Shown piece after piece: positions 14,733 through 25,335 of a stretch of 64,000 nucleotides of DNA (position 1 is its first letter; every line of letters begins with the position of its first letter). Under the pieces are notes generated by a model. The model was given only the letters and a program-made list of their open reading frames with translations. It did not search any database and was not told the origin of the DNA. A program made the position numbers and the translations under genes. This DNA is from Ectopseudomonas toyotomiensis. GTDB taxonomy: Bacteria; Pseudomonadota; Gammaproteobacteria; Pseudomonadales; Pseudomonadaceae. The stretch is taken from assembly GCF_900115695.1 (NCBI RefSeq), contig NZ_FOXK01000004.1:124001-188000 (forward strand), in the 5' to 3' direction.

Positions 14733-15359
14733 ATGCGTGTTATTCGCCTGCTGATGCTGGCTGCTTTGAGCTTTACCCTGCTGACCGCCCAGGCTGATGA
14801 AGAGGCGGCCACCAAGCGCTTGAGCGAATTGCTCAGCCAGGCGCAAACCATCAGCGCGCGCTTCTCTCAGTTGACCCTCGACGCCAGCGGCACTCAGCTG
14901 CAGGAAACTGCAGGGCAACTGGCGCTCAAGCGTCCGGGCATGTTCCGTTGGCACACCGATCAACCCATGGAGCAACTGCTGGTCTCCAATGGCGAGAAGG
15001 TCTGGCTGTACGACCCGGATCTGGAGCAGGTCACCATTCAGACACTCGATCAACGCCTGACCCACACCCCGGCTCTGTTGCTCTCCGGCGATGTCTCGCA
15101 GATCCGTGAGAATTTCGAGATCGACTACAAGGAAGGCGGCAGCGTGGTCGACTTCATTCTCAAGCCCAAGGCCAAGGACAGCCTGTTCGACAGCCTGCGC
15201 CTGTCGTTCCGCAATCGCGTGCTCAACGACATGCAACTGATCGACAGCATCGGTCAGCGCACCAACATCCTGTTCCTCAATGTGAAGATGAACGAGCCGG
15301 TCGAAGACCATCTGTTCACCTTCGACATTCCGGAAGGCGCTGACGTCATCCAGGAGTAA
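14733..15359 (+). CDS. lolA: Outer-membrane lipoprotein carrier protein LolA
   Basis: Periplasmic chaperone of 208 residues that ferries lipoproteins from LolCDE to LolB. It has a Sec signal peptide ([21 protein letters not shown], cleavage about residue 21), then a LolA fold with [39 protein letters not shown]. It sits between ftsK and rarA, the order found in many gammaproteobacteria. An AAGGGG ribosome site precedes the ATG. Confidence 0.96.
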   Translation: MRVIRLLMLAALSFTLLTAQADEEAATKRLSELLSQAQTISARFSQLTLDASGTQLQETAGQLALKRPGMFRWHTDQPMEQLLVSNGEKVWLYDPDLEQVTIQTLDQRLTHTPALLLSGDVSQIRENFEIDYKEGGSVVDFILKPKAKDSLFDSLRLSFRNRVLNDMQLIDSIGQRTNILFLNVKMNEPVEDHLFTFDIPEGADVIQE

Positions 15360-15362
15360 GGC

Positions 15363-16685
15363 GTGGATCTGTTCGGTCGCCAACCCGTCGCGCAGCCCCT
15401 GGCTGCGCGTTTGCGTGCTACCAGCCTGGACGAATATGTCGGCCAGGAGCATGTGCTGGCGCCGGGCAAGCCGCTGCGCGAGGCGCTGGAGCAGGGCGCC
15501 TTGCACTCGATGATCTTCTGGGGGCCGCCTGGCGTAGGCAAGACCACCCTGGCGCGCCTGCTGGCCAAGGTCACCGATGCGCATTTCGAGACCATTTCCG
15601 CCGTGCTCTCCGGGGTCAAGGAGATTCGCCAGGCCGTCGAAGTGGCACAGCAGCACGCGGCTCAGTACGGCCGTCGCACCATTCTCTTCGTCGACGAGGT
15701 GCATCGCTTCAACAAGAGCCAGCAGGACGCGTTCCTGCCCTACGTGGAAGACGGCACGCTGATCTTCATCGGTGCTACCACCGAGAATCCCTCGTTCGAA
15801 CTGAACAATGCGCTGCTGTCGCGTGCTCGCGTCTATGTGCTCAAGAGCCTCGACGAGGCCGCGATGCGCAAGCTGGTCAATCGCGCGTTGAGCGACCCGA
15901 AAGGCCTTGGCGATCGCCATCTCAGCCTGCCGGACGAGGCCTTTCAGATTCTTCTGGCTGCCGCCGATGGCGACGGCCGTCGTTTGCTCAATTTTCTCGA
16001 GAATGCCGCCGATCTGGCCGAGGACGGTGGCGAAATCGGGGTGGCGTTGCTGCAGAACCTGCTGGGCGACAGCCGCCGTCGTTTCGACAAGGGCGGCGAA
16101 GCCTTCTACGACCAGATTTCCGCGCTGCACAAGTCGGTGCGCGGTTCCAGCCCGGACGGCGCGCTGTACTGGTACGCGCGCATGCTCGATGGCGGCTGCG
16201 ACCCGCTGTACATCGCCCGCCGTGTGGTGCGCATGGCCAGCGAGGACATCGGCAACGCCGATCCACGCGCCCTGACCCTGTGCCTCAATGCCTGGGACGT
16301 GCAGGAGCGTCTGGGCAGTCCTGAAGGCGAGTTGGCCGTGGCCCAGGCCATCGTCTATCTGGCCTGTGCGCCGAAGAGCAATGCGGTGTACACCGCATTC
16401 AAGGCGGCTATGCGTGACGCTGCCGAGCAGGGCTCGCAGGAGGTGCCGCTGCACCTGCGCAACGCGCCGACCAAGCTGATGAAGCAGCTCGGCTATGGCG
16501 ATGAATACCGCTACGCCCATGATGAGCCGGATGCCTATGCGGCGGGCGAAGATTACTTCCCCGAAAATCTGCAGCCGCGCCAGTATTACGACCCGGTACC
16601 ACGTGGCCTGGAGCAGAAGATCCGCGACAAGCTGCAGCACCTGCGCAACCTGGATGGCAACAGTCCAAGGCAGAGGAGAAAGTGA
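15363..16685 (+). CDS. rarA: Replication-associated recombination protein A
   Basis: AAA+ ATPase of 440 residues (RarA/MgsA, related to eukaryotic WRNIP1) acting at stalled replication forks. Walker [13 protein letters not shown] is at about residue 54 and Walker [20 protein letters not shown] follows. The C-terminal MgsA domain has [29 protein letters not shown]. The start is GTG at 15363, three nt after the lolA stop, so translation is probably coupled. The stop TGA overlaps the crcB ATG by one base. Confidence 0.95.
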   Translation: MDLFGRQPVAQPLAARLRATSLDEYVGQEHVLAPGKPLREALEQGALHSMIFWGPPGVGKTTLARLLAKVTDAHFETISAVLSGVKEIRQAVEVAQQHAAQYGRRTILFVDEVHRFNKSQQDAFLPYVEDGTLIFIGATTENPSFELNNALLSRARVYVLKSLDEAAMRKLVNRALSDPKGLGDRHLSLPDEAFQILLAAADGDGRRLLNFLENAADLAEDGGEIGVALLQNLLGDSRRRFDKGGEAFYDQISALHKSVRGSSPDGALYWYARMLDGGCDPLYIARRVVRMASEDIGNADPRALTLCLNAWDVQERLGSPEGELAVAQAIVYLACAPKSNAVYTAFKAAMRDAAEQGSQEVPLHLRNAPTKLMKQLGYGDEYRYAHDEPDAYAAGEDYFPENLQPRQYYDPVPRGLEQKIRDKLQHLRNLDGNSPRQRRK

Positions 16686-17065
16686 TGATTCGTGTGGCGC
16701 TTGCCGTCGCTGTAGGGGGCGCGGCTGGTTCGGTTATGCGCTTCCTGGTCGCCAGCTGGGTGGCCGGCAACTGGCCCCGGCATTTCTACCTGGGCACTTT
16801 CGCGGTAAACATCATCGGGTGCCTGCTGATTGGTCTGCTGTCAGGTCTGTTCCTTACCCGTACCGACCTGTCGCTGGAGCTGCGTACCGGATTGATTACC
16901 GGGGTTTTGGGGGGCTTCACCACCTTTTCGTCTTTCAGCCTGGAAATCATGAAACTGATGGAGGGCGGTCGCGCCCTCGAAGCGCTCGGTTACCTGGCAT
17001 TCAGTATCCTTGGTGGTTTGCTGGCCGCCTGGGCTGGTCTGAGCCTGGCTCGATTGGCATCCTGA
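16685..17065 (+). CDS. crcB: Fluoride ion channel CrcB
   Basis: A 126-residue, four-helix membrane protein that exports fluoride as a dual-topology dimer (Fluc family). The conserved pore segments are [28 protein letters not shown] and [12 protein letters not shown]. The start ATG overlaps the rarA stop as TGATG. No fluoride riboswitch is visible upstream, as expected inside an operon. Confidence 0.93.
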   Translation: MIRVALAVAVGGAAGSVMRFLVASWVAGNWPRHFYLGTFAVNIIGCLLIGLLSGLFLTRTDLSLELRTGLITGVLGGFTTFSSFSLEIMKLMEGGRALEALGYLAFSILGGLLAAWAGLSLARLAS

Positions 17066-17136
17066 CCCGCTAAAGCTTTACACTCGGCAACCCGCGTCAC
17101 GCTGGTGGCCGCAACCTTTTTTCGTCGATGTATTGA

Positions 17137-18426
<1,290 letters not shown>

Positions 18427-18489
18427 GCCGGTACTAAAGCGGGGTGGTGCGGCTGCCCCGTTTACAGGCGGCGCGCTTGGCGATGGGCG

Positions 18490-18549
18490 TAGGGTGCGCT
18501 GTGCGCACCAAGGTCTTTCAGCCTGGTCCGGTGCGCATGGCGCACCCTA
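18490..18549. repeat. Imperfect inverted repeat of dispersed Pseudomonas type
   Basis: TAGGGTGCGCTGTGCGCACC (18490-18509) pairs with GGTGCGCATGGCGCACCCTA (18530-18549) at 18 of 20 positions across a 20-nt spacer. Each arm is itself partly palindromic. It fills most of the serS-cysG gap and is a likely dispersed repeat rather than a terminator, as it has no T-tract. Confidence 0.7.
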
Positions 18550-18591
18550 AGAGCCCGTCGTTCGCCTTCCCACCTCATTCGAGGCTGATTT

Positions 18592-19980
18592 ATGCAATTC
18601 CTTCCGCTGTTCCACAAGCTGCAGGATCGCCTGGTACTGGTGATTGGCGGTGGTGAGGTCGCGCTGCGCAAAGCGCGCCTGCTAAGCGACGCTGGTGCTG
18701 TTTTGCATGTGGTCGCTCCGGAGATTCGTAGCGAGTTGCAGGAGCTGGCCGGTCCTGGCGGCATCTTCCTGCGTGGCTACGCGAGCAGCGACTTGCAGGG
18801 CGTTGCCCTGGTCATTGCAGCGACCGATGACGTGCCGCTCAATGCGCAGATTTCTGCCGAGGCCCAGGCGTTGGGCATTCCCGTCAACGTGGTGGATGCG
18901 CCGGCTCTGTGCAGCGTGATCTTTCCCGCCATCGTCGACCGCTCGCCGCTGATCGTCGCGGTCAGCAGTGGCGGCGATGCGCCGGTGCTGGCGCGGCTGA
19001 TCCGTGCCAAGATCGAAACCTGGATTCCGGCCACCTACGGCCAGCTGGCCAACCTGGGCAAGCGCTTTCGTGAGCGAGTCAAGCAGCTGTTTCCCGACGT
19101 GCAGCAACGCCGGGTGTTCTGGGAGGATGTCTTCCAGGGTCAGATCGCTGAGAGCGTGTTTGCCGGCAAGCCGGAGGAGGGTGAGCGCCTGCTGGAGGAG
19201 CGTCTGGCCGGTGCAGCGCCACGTGCGCTGGGCGAGGTCTATCTGGTCGGTGCCGGGCCGGGCGATCCCGATCTGCTGACCTTTCGCGCCCTGCGTCTGA
19301 TGCAGCAAGCCGATGTGGTGCTCTACGACCGCCTGGTGGCACCCGCCATCATCGAGCTGTGCCGTCGTGATGCCGAGCGCATCTACGTCGGCAAGCGCCG
19401 CGCCGATCATGCGGTGCCGCAGGAGCAAATCAACCAGTTGCTGATTGATCTGGCCCGTCAGGGCAAGCGTGTGCTGCGCCTGAAAGGCGGTGATCCGTTC
19501 ATCTTCGGTCGTGGTGGTGAGGAGATCGAGCAACTGGCGGCGGAAGATATTCCCTTCCAGGTCGTGCCGGGTATCACCGCTGCGTCCGGTTGCGCGGCCT
19601 ATGCCGGCATTCCGCTGACCCACCGCGATCATGCTCAGTCGGTGCGTTTCGTCACCGGGCATCTCAAGGACGGCAGCAGCAACCTGCCGTGGAAAGACCT
19701 GGTGGCGCCGGGGCAAACCCTGGTGTTCTACATGGGTTTGGTCGGCCTACCGGGTATCTGCGAGCAGCTGATTGCTCACGGCCGTTCAGGCGCCACGCCT
19801 GCAGCGCTGGTACAGCAGGGTACCACTCAGAATCAGCGGGTATTCACCGGTACCCTGGAGACTTTGCCGCAACTGGTGGCCGAGCATGAAGTGCACGCGC
19901 CCACGCTGGTAATAGTCGGAGAAGTGGTCACCCTGCGTGACAAACTGGCCTGGTTCGAAGGCGCCCAGAACCGCATCTGA
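18592..19980 (+). CDS. cysG: Siroheme synthase (multifunctional)
   Basis: A 462-residue fusion that makes siroheme for sulfite and nitrite reductase. The N-terminal CysG_B part (residues 1-210) is the NAD-dependent precorrin-2 dehydrogenase/ferrochelatase, with [15 protein letters not shown]. The C-terminal CysG_A part (about 215-462) is the SAM uroporphyrinogen methyltransferase, with [20 protein letters not shown] and [17 protein letters not shown]. Length matches the full fusion (457-470). Confidence 0.97.
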   Translation: MQFLPLFHKLQDRLVLVIGGGEVALRKARLLSDAGAVLHVVAPEIRSELQELAGPGGIFLRGYASSDLQGVALVIAATDDVPLNAQISAEAQALGIPVNVVDAPALCSVIFPAIVDRSPLIVAVSSGGDAPVLARLIRAKIETWIPATYGQLANLGKRFRERVKQLFPDVQQRRVFWEDVFQGQIAESVFAGKPEEGERLLEERLAGAAPRALGEVYLVGAGPGDPDLLTFRALRLMQQADVVLYDRLVAPAIIELCRRDAERIYVGKRRADHAVPQEQINQLLIDLARQGKRVLRLKGGDPFIFGRGGEEIEQLAAEDIPFQVVPGITAASGCAAYAGIPLTHRDHAQSVRFVTGHLKDGSSNLPWKDLVAPGQTLVFYMGLVGLPGICEQLIAHGRSGATPAALVQQGTTQNQRVFTGTLETLPQLVAEHEVHAPTLVIVGEVVTLRDKLAWFEGAQNRI

Positions 19981-19988
19981 CGTGTTGT

Positions 19989-20018
19989 GGCTGAAGCCTC
20001 GTTATCGAGGCTTCAGCC
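19989..20018. terminator. Rho-independent-type hairpin after cysG
   Basis: GGCTGAAGCCTCG-TTAT-CGAGGCTTCAGCC is a perfect 13-bp stem with a 4-nt loop. It lies between the convergent cysG and glutathionyl-hydroquinone reductase genes, 9 nt after the cysG stop. The T-tract is weak. Confidence 0.7.
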
Positions 20019-20034
20019 ATCATCCGCTGTCACT

Positions 20035-21033
20035 CTAGCGCTGAAACACACCTTTACCCGGCAGGCGCTGGCGATCATGCGCGCGAGTGAAATCCTGCTG
20101 CGGCCCTTTGGGGACCACGCCAGTCGGGTTGATGGTGGCGTGGCTGGCGTAGTAGTGCGATTTGATGTGGGTGAAGTCCACCGTCTCGGCGATGCCTGGC
20201 CACTGGTACAGCTCGCGTAGCCAGTTGGACAGGTTCGGGTAGTCCTCGATGCGTCGCAGGTTACATTTGAAGTGCCCGTGATAGACGGCATCGAAGCGGA
20301 TCAACGTGGTGAACAGGCGAATGTCTGCTTCGGTCAGGTATTCGCCGGCCAGGTAGCGATTCTTGTCCAAGAGCGCATCCAGTTCATCGAGCATGGCGAA
20401 CAGCTCGTCGAAGGCCTCTTCATAGGCTTCCTGGGTGGTGGCGAAGCCTGCGCGATAGACGCCGTTGTTAACCGCCGGGTAGATGCTCTCGTTGAGCTGG
20501 TCGATGCGCTCGCGTAGCGGTTCGGGATAGAAGTCCAGGTCGTTGCCTGTCAGGCCATCGAATGCGCTGTTGAACATGCGGATGATTTCCGCCGACTCGT
20601 TGCTGACGATGCCGCCGGTCTGCTTGTCCCACAGCGCGGGCACGGTGACACGGCCGCTGTAGTGGCGGTCATCGGCGGTGTAGCGCTGATGCATGTAGCT
20701 CAGGTTGTCGAGGCGATCACCGCTGGAGCCGAACTCGCGGTCGAAGGTCCAGCCCTGTTCGCGCATCAGCCAGCTCACTACGGATACATCGATCAGCGAT
20801 TCGAGGCCTTTGAGTTTGCGCAGGATCAGGGTGCGGTGAGCCCAGGGGCAGGCCAGCGAGACGTACAGGTGATAACGTCCGGCTTCAGCCTTGAAGCCGC
20901 CGTCACCACTTGGCCCGGCGCTACCGTCGGCGGTTACCCAGTTGCGGCGTTGTGCGCTTTCGCGCTGGAAGCGGCCGCTATTGCCGGTGTTGTACCACTG
21001 GTCGTGCCAGCGTCCATCGATCAACAAGCCCAT
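20035..21033 (-). CDS. Glutathionyl-hydroquinone reductase
   Basis: A 332-residue Xi-class glutathione transferase (YqjG/PcpF/ECM4 family). It reduces glutathionyl-hydroquinones with GSH using a catalytic cysteine. That Cys is residue 62 in SLACPWAHR, the family signature. The C-terminal helical domain holds NNGVYRAGFATTQEAYEEAF and EYLTEADIRLFTTLIRFD. Cytoplasmic, probably a detoxification enzyme for quinones. Confidence 0.93.
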   Translation of the reverse strand: MGLLIDGRWHDQWYNTGNSGRFQRESAQRRNWVTADGSAGPSGDGGFKAEAGRYHLYVSLACPWAHRTLILRKLKGLESLIDVSVVSWLMREQGWTFDREFGSSGDRLDNLSYMHQRYTADDRHYSGRVTVPALWDKQTGGIVSNESAEIIRMFNSAFDGLTGNDLDFYPEPLRERIDQLNESIYPAVNNGVYRAGFATTQEAYEEAFDELFAMLDELDALLDKNRYLAGEYLTEADIRLFTTLIRFDAVYHGHFKCNLRRIEDYPNLSNWLRELYQWPGIAETVDFTHIKSHYYASHATINPTGVVPKGPQQDFTRAHDRQRLPGKGVFQR

Positions 21034-21106
21034 GACGCTTGCCTCCGTTTTGAGTGAATCTGGAGTCTAACGTTATGAACTCGATTGAACGGTGGAAAAA
21101 GCTGGC

Positions 21107-22102
21107 TTAAATGATCGACTGGTTAGATTGAAGGCGTGCATCCCAACGCTGCTGAGCCTGCTGGAACGCTGCTTCACGTGCCAAGCCCAGGCCACGCAAT
21201 GCGACGGCCATGGTGGCGATCACCGCCAGGCGACCGTAAGGGTCATCGTGCTCGCCGCGCCAGAATGCGTCCAGCACGGCTGGGTCGAGTCGTTCGGGTT
21301 TGACATGGCGCTGCGCCGACAGCGCAGGCCATTCTTCGTCCCAGTTCTCGCTATCGAGGGTGCCGTAGAGATGGCATGCGCCGTCCGGGTTGACCTCGAT
21401 CTCGCCGCCTTCGCCCTTGATCACGATGGCATGGTCACCGAGCAGCCCACTGGCTTCGCGATGCACGGCCTGATAACCGGGATGGAAGATGCTTTGCAGC
21501 CCGCAGCGGGCGCCGAGCGGGTTGATCACACGGGCCAGGGAATGGATCGGCGAGCGCAGGCCCAGGGTGTTACGCAGGTCGATCATGCGTTGCAGCGCCG
21601 GCATCCAGTTGCCCAGGTAGCTGTAGGCCAGGTTGTGCTTGTCGAGCGCTGTTTCAACTGCCTGCCAGCCGTCGCAGCAAGAGATATCCAGCTGCTCCAG
21701 CAATTGTTCGGTATACATACGACCTGCGGTATGGGCGCCGCCGCCGTGCATGAAGATGCGCACGCCGCTGGCGGCCAGCGCCTTGGCCGCCAGCAGGTAC
21801 CAGGGCAGGTGGCGCTTCTTGCCGGCATAGCTGGGCCAGTCCAGGTCGACCTGAATATCGGGGGCGGCGAGTCGTGGGCGGATGGCCTCGGTGAAGCCGG
21901 CTAGCTCCTCGGCGCTCTCTTCCTTGTGCCGCAGCAGCATCAGGAAGGCGCCGAGCTGGGTGTCCTCGACCTTGCCGTCGAGCAGCAGGCCCATGGCTTC
22001 GCGGGCTTCCTCGCGGGTCAGGCCGCGGGCGCCGCGCTTGCCCTTGCCAAGAATGCGCACGAACTGGGCGAAGGGGTGTTCGGCGGGCGTGATCAGGTTC
22101 AT
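21107..22102 (-). CDS. YbiB/TrpD2-family glycosyltransferase-fold protein
   Basis: A 331-residue protein with the anthranilate phosphoribosyltransferase fold. The pattern FMHGGGAHTAGRMYTEQLLEQLDI corresponds to the TrpD substrate loop but lacks the anthranilate-specific residues. Family members (E. coli YbiB) bind nucleic acids rather than acting in Trp synthesis. The start ATG at 22102 overlaps the tusE stop as ATGA, so it is translationally coupled to the tus operon. An alternative TTG lies 6 nt upstream. Confidence 0.85.
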   Translation of the reverse strand: MNLITPAEHPFAQFVRILGKGKRGARGLTREEAREAMGLLLDGKVEDTQLGAFLMLLRHKEESAEELAGFTEAIRPRLAAPDIQVDLDWPSYAGKKRHLPWYLLAAKALAASGVRIFMHGGGAHTAGRMYTEQLLEQLDISCCDGWQAVETALDKHNLAYSYLGNWMPALQRMIDLRNTLGLRSPIHSLARVINPLGARCGLQSIFHPGYQAVHREASGLLGDHAIVIKGEGGEIEVNPDGACHLYGTLDSENWDEEWPALSAQRHVKPERLDPAVLDAFWRGEHDDPYGRLAVIATMAVALRGLGLAREAAFQQAQQRWDARLQSNQSII

Positions 22103-22434
22103 AGGCAATTGGTCGGTTTCGGCAGGCCGGCGAGCTTGGCGGCGAGTTTGGCGGGGGTGCCCTTGAACAGGCGATTGAGGTGCAGACTGTTGCCTTTGTC
22201 CGGGCCCAGTTTCAGGGCTGCGTACTTGATCAACGGACGGTTGGCCGGCGATAGCTGAAACTCGGCGTAGAAGGCGCGTAGCAATTCGAGAATTTCCCAG
22301 TGTTCTTCACTCAGCTGCAACTCTTCCGCTGCGGCCAGGGCCTCGGCTACGGGGTTTGACCAATCCTGCAGGTCGACCAGGTAGCCGTCCTTGTCCAGGG
22401 CTATTTCGCGTCCGGCGACATTGAGCGTGTTCAT
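22099..22434 (-). CDS. tusE: Sulfur-carrier protein TusE (DsrC family)
   Basis: A 111-residue DsrC/TusE protein that accepts sulfur from TusBCD and passes it to MnmA for 2-thiouridine at tRNA wobble U34. The flexible C-terminal arm ends PKPTNCL with the penultimate Cys; the second DsrC cysteine about 10 residues earlier is absent, as expected for TusE rather than sulfite-reductase DsrC. Start MNTLNVAGREI at 22434. It overlaps tusB by 4 nt. Confidence 0.93.
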   Translation of the reverse strand: MNTLNVAGREIALDKDGYLVDLQDWSNPVAEALAAAEELQLSEEHWEILELLRAFYAEFQLSPANRPLIKYAALKLGPDKGNSLHLNRLFKGTPAKLAAKLAGLPKPTNCL

Positions 22435-22730
22435 AGCCAGCTGTTGACCTTGGCGTAGCGGGCGCACAGTTCGACGAACCCTGGATAGTCCACGACCTGC
22501 GCGCGCTCGGGCGCCTGCAGGCCGCGGGCGGTCAGGTCTTCGCCCAGCGCATAGAGCGAGACGCTGGCGGGCATCAGTTGCAGCGCCTGCAGGTTGGCTG
22601 TGCCTGGCTGCAGCGCGTAGACCGCATCGCCGCTGAGCAGCAGGCCATCAGCGGCACCCAACAGACGCAGGCAGCTGGCCAGGCGGCTATCGGCGAACGG
22701 CGAATGGGAAAGTATGTGCAGGGTGGCCAT
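22431..22730 (-). CDS. tusB: Sulfurtransferase complex subunit TusB
   Basis: A 99-residue DsrH/TusB-like subunit of the TusBCD hexamer. The family has an N-terminal MATLHILSHSPF strand and lacks an active-site Cys. It overlaps its neighbours by 1-4 nt in the tusD-C-B-E operon. Confidence 0.9.
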   Translation of the reverse strand: MATLHILSHSPFADSRLASCLRLLGAADGLLLSGDAVYALQPGTANLQALQLMPASVSLYALGEDLTARGLQAPERAQVVDYPGFVELCARYAKVNSWL

Positions 22731-23089
22731 TAGAGGGTGATCACCTGGTCATAACGATCAAGGAGGGCGGTCAGCGCGCTGTCGTCCAGTCGCTCTACCG
22801 CCAGATTCAGTTCGGCATCGCTCAGGCCGCGCTCGGCCAGGCTGCGTTGGCTGGCGTACAGATCTTCTACGCCGAACATCGGCAATGCCTGTAGGTTCGC
22901 GCCAAGGTCTTTTTGCTGTAGCGCACCAGGTTGCTGCGCTTTGCTTAGCTGGAACACGCCGTCGTCGAGAAACAGCATGCCGATGGGCAGGTCGAAGGCG
23001 CCGCCGGCCAGGGCGATATCCAGCGCCTCACGGGCTCCAGGGCCGCTCCAGGGCGCCTGACGGCTGATGATCAGTAGAGACTTGCTCAC
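22730..23089 (-). CDS. tusC: Sulfurtransferase complex subunit TusC
   Basis: A 119-residue DsrF/TusC-like subunit of TusBCD with the DsrE-like fold (SLLIISRQAPWSGPGAREALDIALAGGAFD). It overlaps tusD by one base (stop/start TGATG type), indicating a coupled operon. Confidence 0.9.
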   Translation of the reverse strand: MSKSLLIISRQAPWSGPGAREALDIALAGGAFDLPIGMLFLDDGVFQLSKAQQPGALQQKDLGANLQALPMFGVEDLYASQRSLAERGLSDAELNLAVERLDDSALTALLDRYDQVITL

Positions 23090-23481
23090 TATTGGCCTCC
23101 AAAGCAGATCAGTCGGTCGGCCTGTTGCGCGGCTTCATGCAGTTGCCCTAATCCGGATAGCTCCCAGGGTGCTTCCAGATTGGCAGCCGGCCTGGCATAG
23201 CGCTGTGCTTCTTCGGTGTTGAGCACACCGCGACGCAGGGCAGCGGCGATACAGATCACAGCGTCCAGCTCGTTTTCGCTGACGAATTCGCGCCATTCCT
23301 TAGGCAGATCCAGCTCGTCCTGCGGGCTGACCACGTTGCTGGCGGCACTGTGCACGCCGTCCTGATAGAAGAACAGGCGAACGATTTCGTGGCCACCGGC
23401 CAATGCTGCCTGGGCAAAACGCAGTGCGCGTCGTGAGGCGGGCAGGTGAGGGGCGGCAAACAGGGCGATAGCAAACTTCAT
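23089..23481 (-). CDS. tusD: Sulfurtransferase complex subunit TusD
   Basis: A 130-residue DsrE/TusD catalytic subunit. The candidate active-site Cys is in ELDAVICIAAALRRGV (about residue 77), which receives persulfide sulfur from TusA. The start MKFAIALFAAPHLP at 23481 is the family N-terminus; the frame continues upstream as low-complexity antisense of the next gene. First gene of tusD-C-B-E-ybiB. Confidence 0.92.
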   Translation of the reverse strand: MKFAIALFAAPHLPASRRALRFAQAALAGGHEIVRLFFYQDGVHSAASNVVSPQDELDLPKEWREFVSENELDAVICIAAALRRGVLNTEEAQRYARPAANLEAPWELSGLGQLHEAAQQADRLICFGGQ

Positions 23482-23561
23482 GGGGCGTCCGGCGAGGCAA
23501 AACTGGGCCAATGATAAGGCCAGGGTGCCCGGCAAACAAAGGCAGCTGACGGCCGCGCAAG

Positions 23562-23584
23562 AAAAAGCCCGCCGAAGCGGGCTT
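23562..23584 (-). terminator. Rho-independent terminator of the BI-1 gene
   Basis: On the minus strand AAGCCCGC-TTCG-GCGGGCTT is followed by TTT. It lies 18 nt beyond the stop of the Bax-inhibitor gene and upstream of tusD. Confidence 0.85.
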
Positions 23585-23602
23585 GAAGGGGGACGAAAGC
23601 TA

Positions 23603-24271
23603 TCAGTCGTCGCCGCCCATGATGCCGAAGATCTGCAGCAGGCTGACGAACAGGTTGTAGATCGATACGTACAGGCTGATGGTGGCCATGATGTAGTTGC
23701 GCTCACCACCATGGATGATGGCGCTGGTCTGGAACAGGATGCAGGCCGAGGAGAACAGCACGAAGCCAGCGCTGATCGCCAGCTGCAAGCCGCTGATCTG
23801 GAAGAAGAAGCTGGCAACCACGGCGCCCAGCAGAACGAAGAAGCCTGCGGTGATGAAACCGCTGAGGAAGCTCATGTCCTTGCGGGTGGTCAGCACGTAG
23901 GCAGACAGGCCGAAGAACACCAGCGCGGTCATGGTAAAGGCGGAGCTGATGACTTCAGCGCCGTTCGCCATGCCCAGGTAGCGATTGAGGATCGGGCCCA
24001 GGGTGTAACCCATGAAACCGGTCAGTGCGAGGGTAGAAAGCAGGCCCCACGAAGAGTTGCGCAGCTTGGCAGTGAGGAAGAACAGGCCGTAGAAGCCGAT
24101 CAGCACAACGAAGATGTTCGGATAAGGAACATTGGCACGCTGCGAGATAAAGGCAACCAGGCCGCTGAATGCCAGAGTGATGGCCAGTAGGCCGTAGGTA
24201 TTGCGCAGAACACTGCTGACTTCCTGTTGCTCAACCTGAGAATGGTTGAGTGCATAATCTCGCTCTTGCAT
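23603..24271 (-). CDS. Bax inhibitor-1/YccA family membrane protein
   Basis: A 222-residue inner-membrane protein with seven predicted helices. BI-1 family members (E. coli YccA) bind and moderate the FtsH protease with HflKC, and some are Ca2+ leak channels. The [15 protein letters not shown] segment and a C-terminal [17 protein letters not shown] with the conserved acidic end are visible. The start at 24271 ([12 protein letters not shown]) is chosen; upstream the frame runs through the tRNA-Ser gene. Confidence 0.92.
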   Translation of the reverse strand: MQERDYALNHSQVEQQEVSSVLRNTYGLLAITLAFSGLVAFISQRANVPYPNIFVVLIGFYGLFFLTAKLRNSSWGLLSTLALTGFMGYTLGPILNRYLGMANGAEVISSAFTMTALVFFGLSAYVLTTRKDMSFLSGFITAGFFVLLGAVVASFFFQISGLQLAISAGFVLFSSACILFQTSAIIHGGERNYIMATISLYVSIYNLFVSLLQIFGIMGGDD

Positions 24272-24436
24272 GGCGACGCTCCTGTGGCTACGAGGCTTTA
24301 GATCCAGATGTACCGGATCATAACAGAGCAGGGTTGCCTGCCAAGACTTAGAGTTTGACAGTGTGTTGCGTTCCGGTAAGATTGCCGCCCGCACTGCTGC
24401 GGAGGGTTGAGCGTTAGCCTCCGCACTCAAGAATCT

Positions 24437-24524
24437 GGAAGCGTGGCCGAGTGGTTTAAGGCAACGGTCTTGAAAACCGTCGATGGGCAACTATCCGTGA
24501 GTTCGAATCTCACCGCTTCCGCCA
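24437..24524 (+). tRNA. tRNA-Ser(UGA)
   Basis: A type II tRNA of 88 nt with encoded CCA. The acceptor GGAAGCG pairs with CGCTTCC, the anticodon loop CTTGAAA gives UGA, there is a long variable arm, and the T-loop GTTCGAATC is present. Confidence 0.97.
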
Positions 24525-24688
24525 AATCTCCAAAATTGCCACGACGCAATTGCTGATCCTAATCTGGCGCTTGCTTTTTGACTCCCGTGCGCCAAGCTAG
24601 GTCAGGCCCTGGCTTTTTGTTAAGGTGACCGGCAAGTTCAATCTCACCGTCGTTGCACGGTGGCTGACAAGGTGCAACGAGGTGGCGA

Positions 24689-25333
24689 TTGATTAGGGTC
24701 CTGGTTGTCGACGATCACGATCTGGTCCGCACGGGCATTACCCGTATGCTGGCCGATATCGACGGTCTGCAAGTCGTGGGCGAAGCCTGCACTGGCGAAG
24801 AAGCCCTGCTCAAGGTTCGCGAACTCAAGCCCGACGTCGTCCTGATGGACGTCAAGATGCCCGGCATCGGCGGCCTGGAAGCCACCCGTAAGCTGATGCG
24901 TAGCCATCCCGACATCAAGGTTGTCGCCGTTACCGTGTGCGAGGAAGATCCTTTCCCGACGCGCCTGCTGCAGGCGGGCGCCGCTGGTTATCTGACCAAG
25001 GGTGCGGCGTTGGATGAGATGGTGCAGGCCATTCGCCTGGTATTCGCCGGCCAGCGCTACATCGACCCGCAAATCGCCCAGCAACTGGCGCTGAAATCCT
25101 TCCAGCCGCAGAACAGTGGTTCGCCATTCGACCTGTTGTCCGAACGTGAAATCCAGATCGCGCTGATGATCGCCAACTGCCACAAGGTGCAGAACATCTC
25201 GGACAAGCTGTGCCTGTCGCCGAAGACGGTCAATACCTACCGCTATCGCATCTTCGAGAAGCTCTCCATCACCAGCGATGTCGAGCTGGCTCTGCTCGCG
25301 GTGCGCCACGGCATGGTCGACGCCGTCAGCTGA
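24689..25333 (+). CDS. gacA: Response regulator GacA
   Basis: A 214-residue NarL/FixJ-type regulator, partner of the GacS sensor kinase. It activates rsmY/rsmZ small RNAs and thereby secondary metabolism, biofilm and T6SS in pseudomonads. The receiver domain has D8, D9, phospho-acceptor D54 ([10 protein letters not shown]) and K104-like in YLTKGAAL. The C-terminal LuxR-type HTH is [14 protein letters not shown]...[17 protein letters not shown]. The start is TTG at 24689 with GAGGTGG upstream; no ATG fits. uvrC follows 2 nt later, the classic gacA-uvrC arrangement. Confidence 0.97.
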   Translation: MIRVLVVDDHDLVRTGITRMLADIDGLQVVGEACTGEEALLKVRELKPDVVLMDVKMPGIGGLEATRKLMRSHPDIKVVAVTVCEEDPFPTRLLQAGAAGYLTKGAALDEMVQAIRLVFAGQRYIDPQIAQQLALKSFQPQNSGSPFDLLSEREIQIALMIANCHKVQNISDKLCLSPKTVNTYRYRIFEKLSITSDVELALLAVRHGMVDAVS

Positions 25334-25335
25334 AA

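Noticed and set aside
14496..16640. 714-residue open frame antisense to lolA and rarA
   Set aside because: Spans two well supported plus-strand genes and shows no domain pattern.
16600..16690. Fluoride riboswitch before crcB
   Set aside because: The region is the coding end of rarA and no crcB-motif RNA fold is evident.
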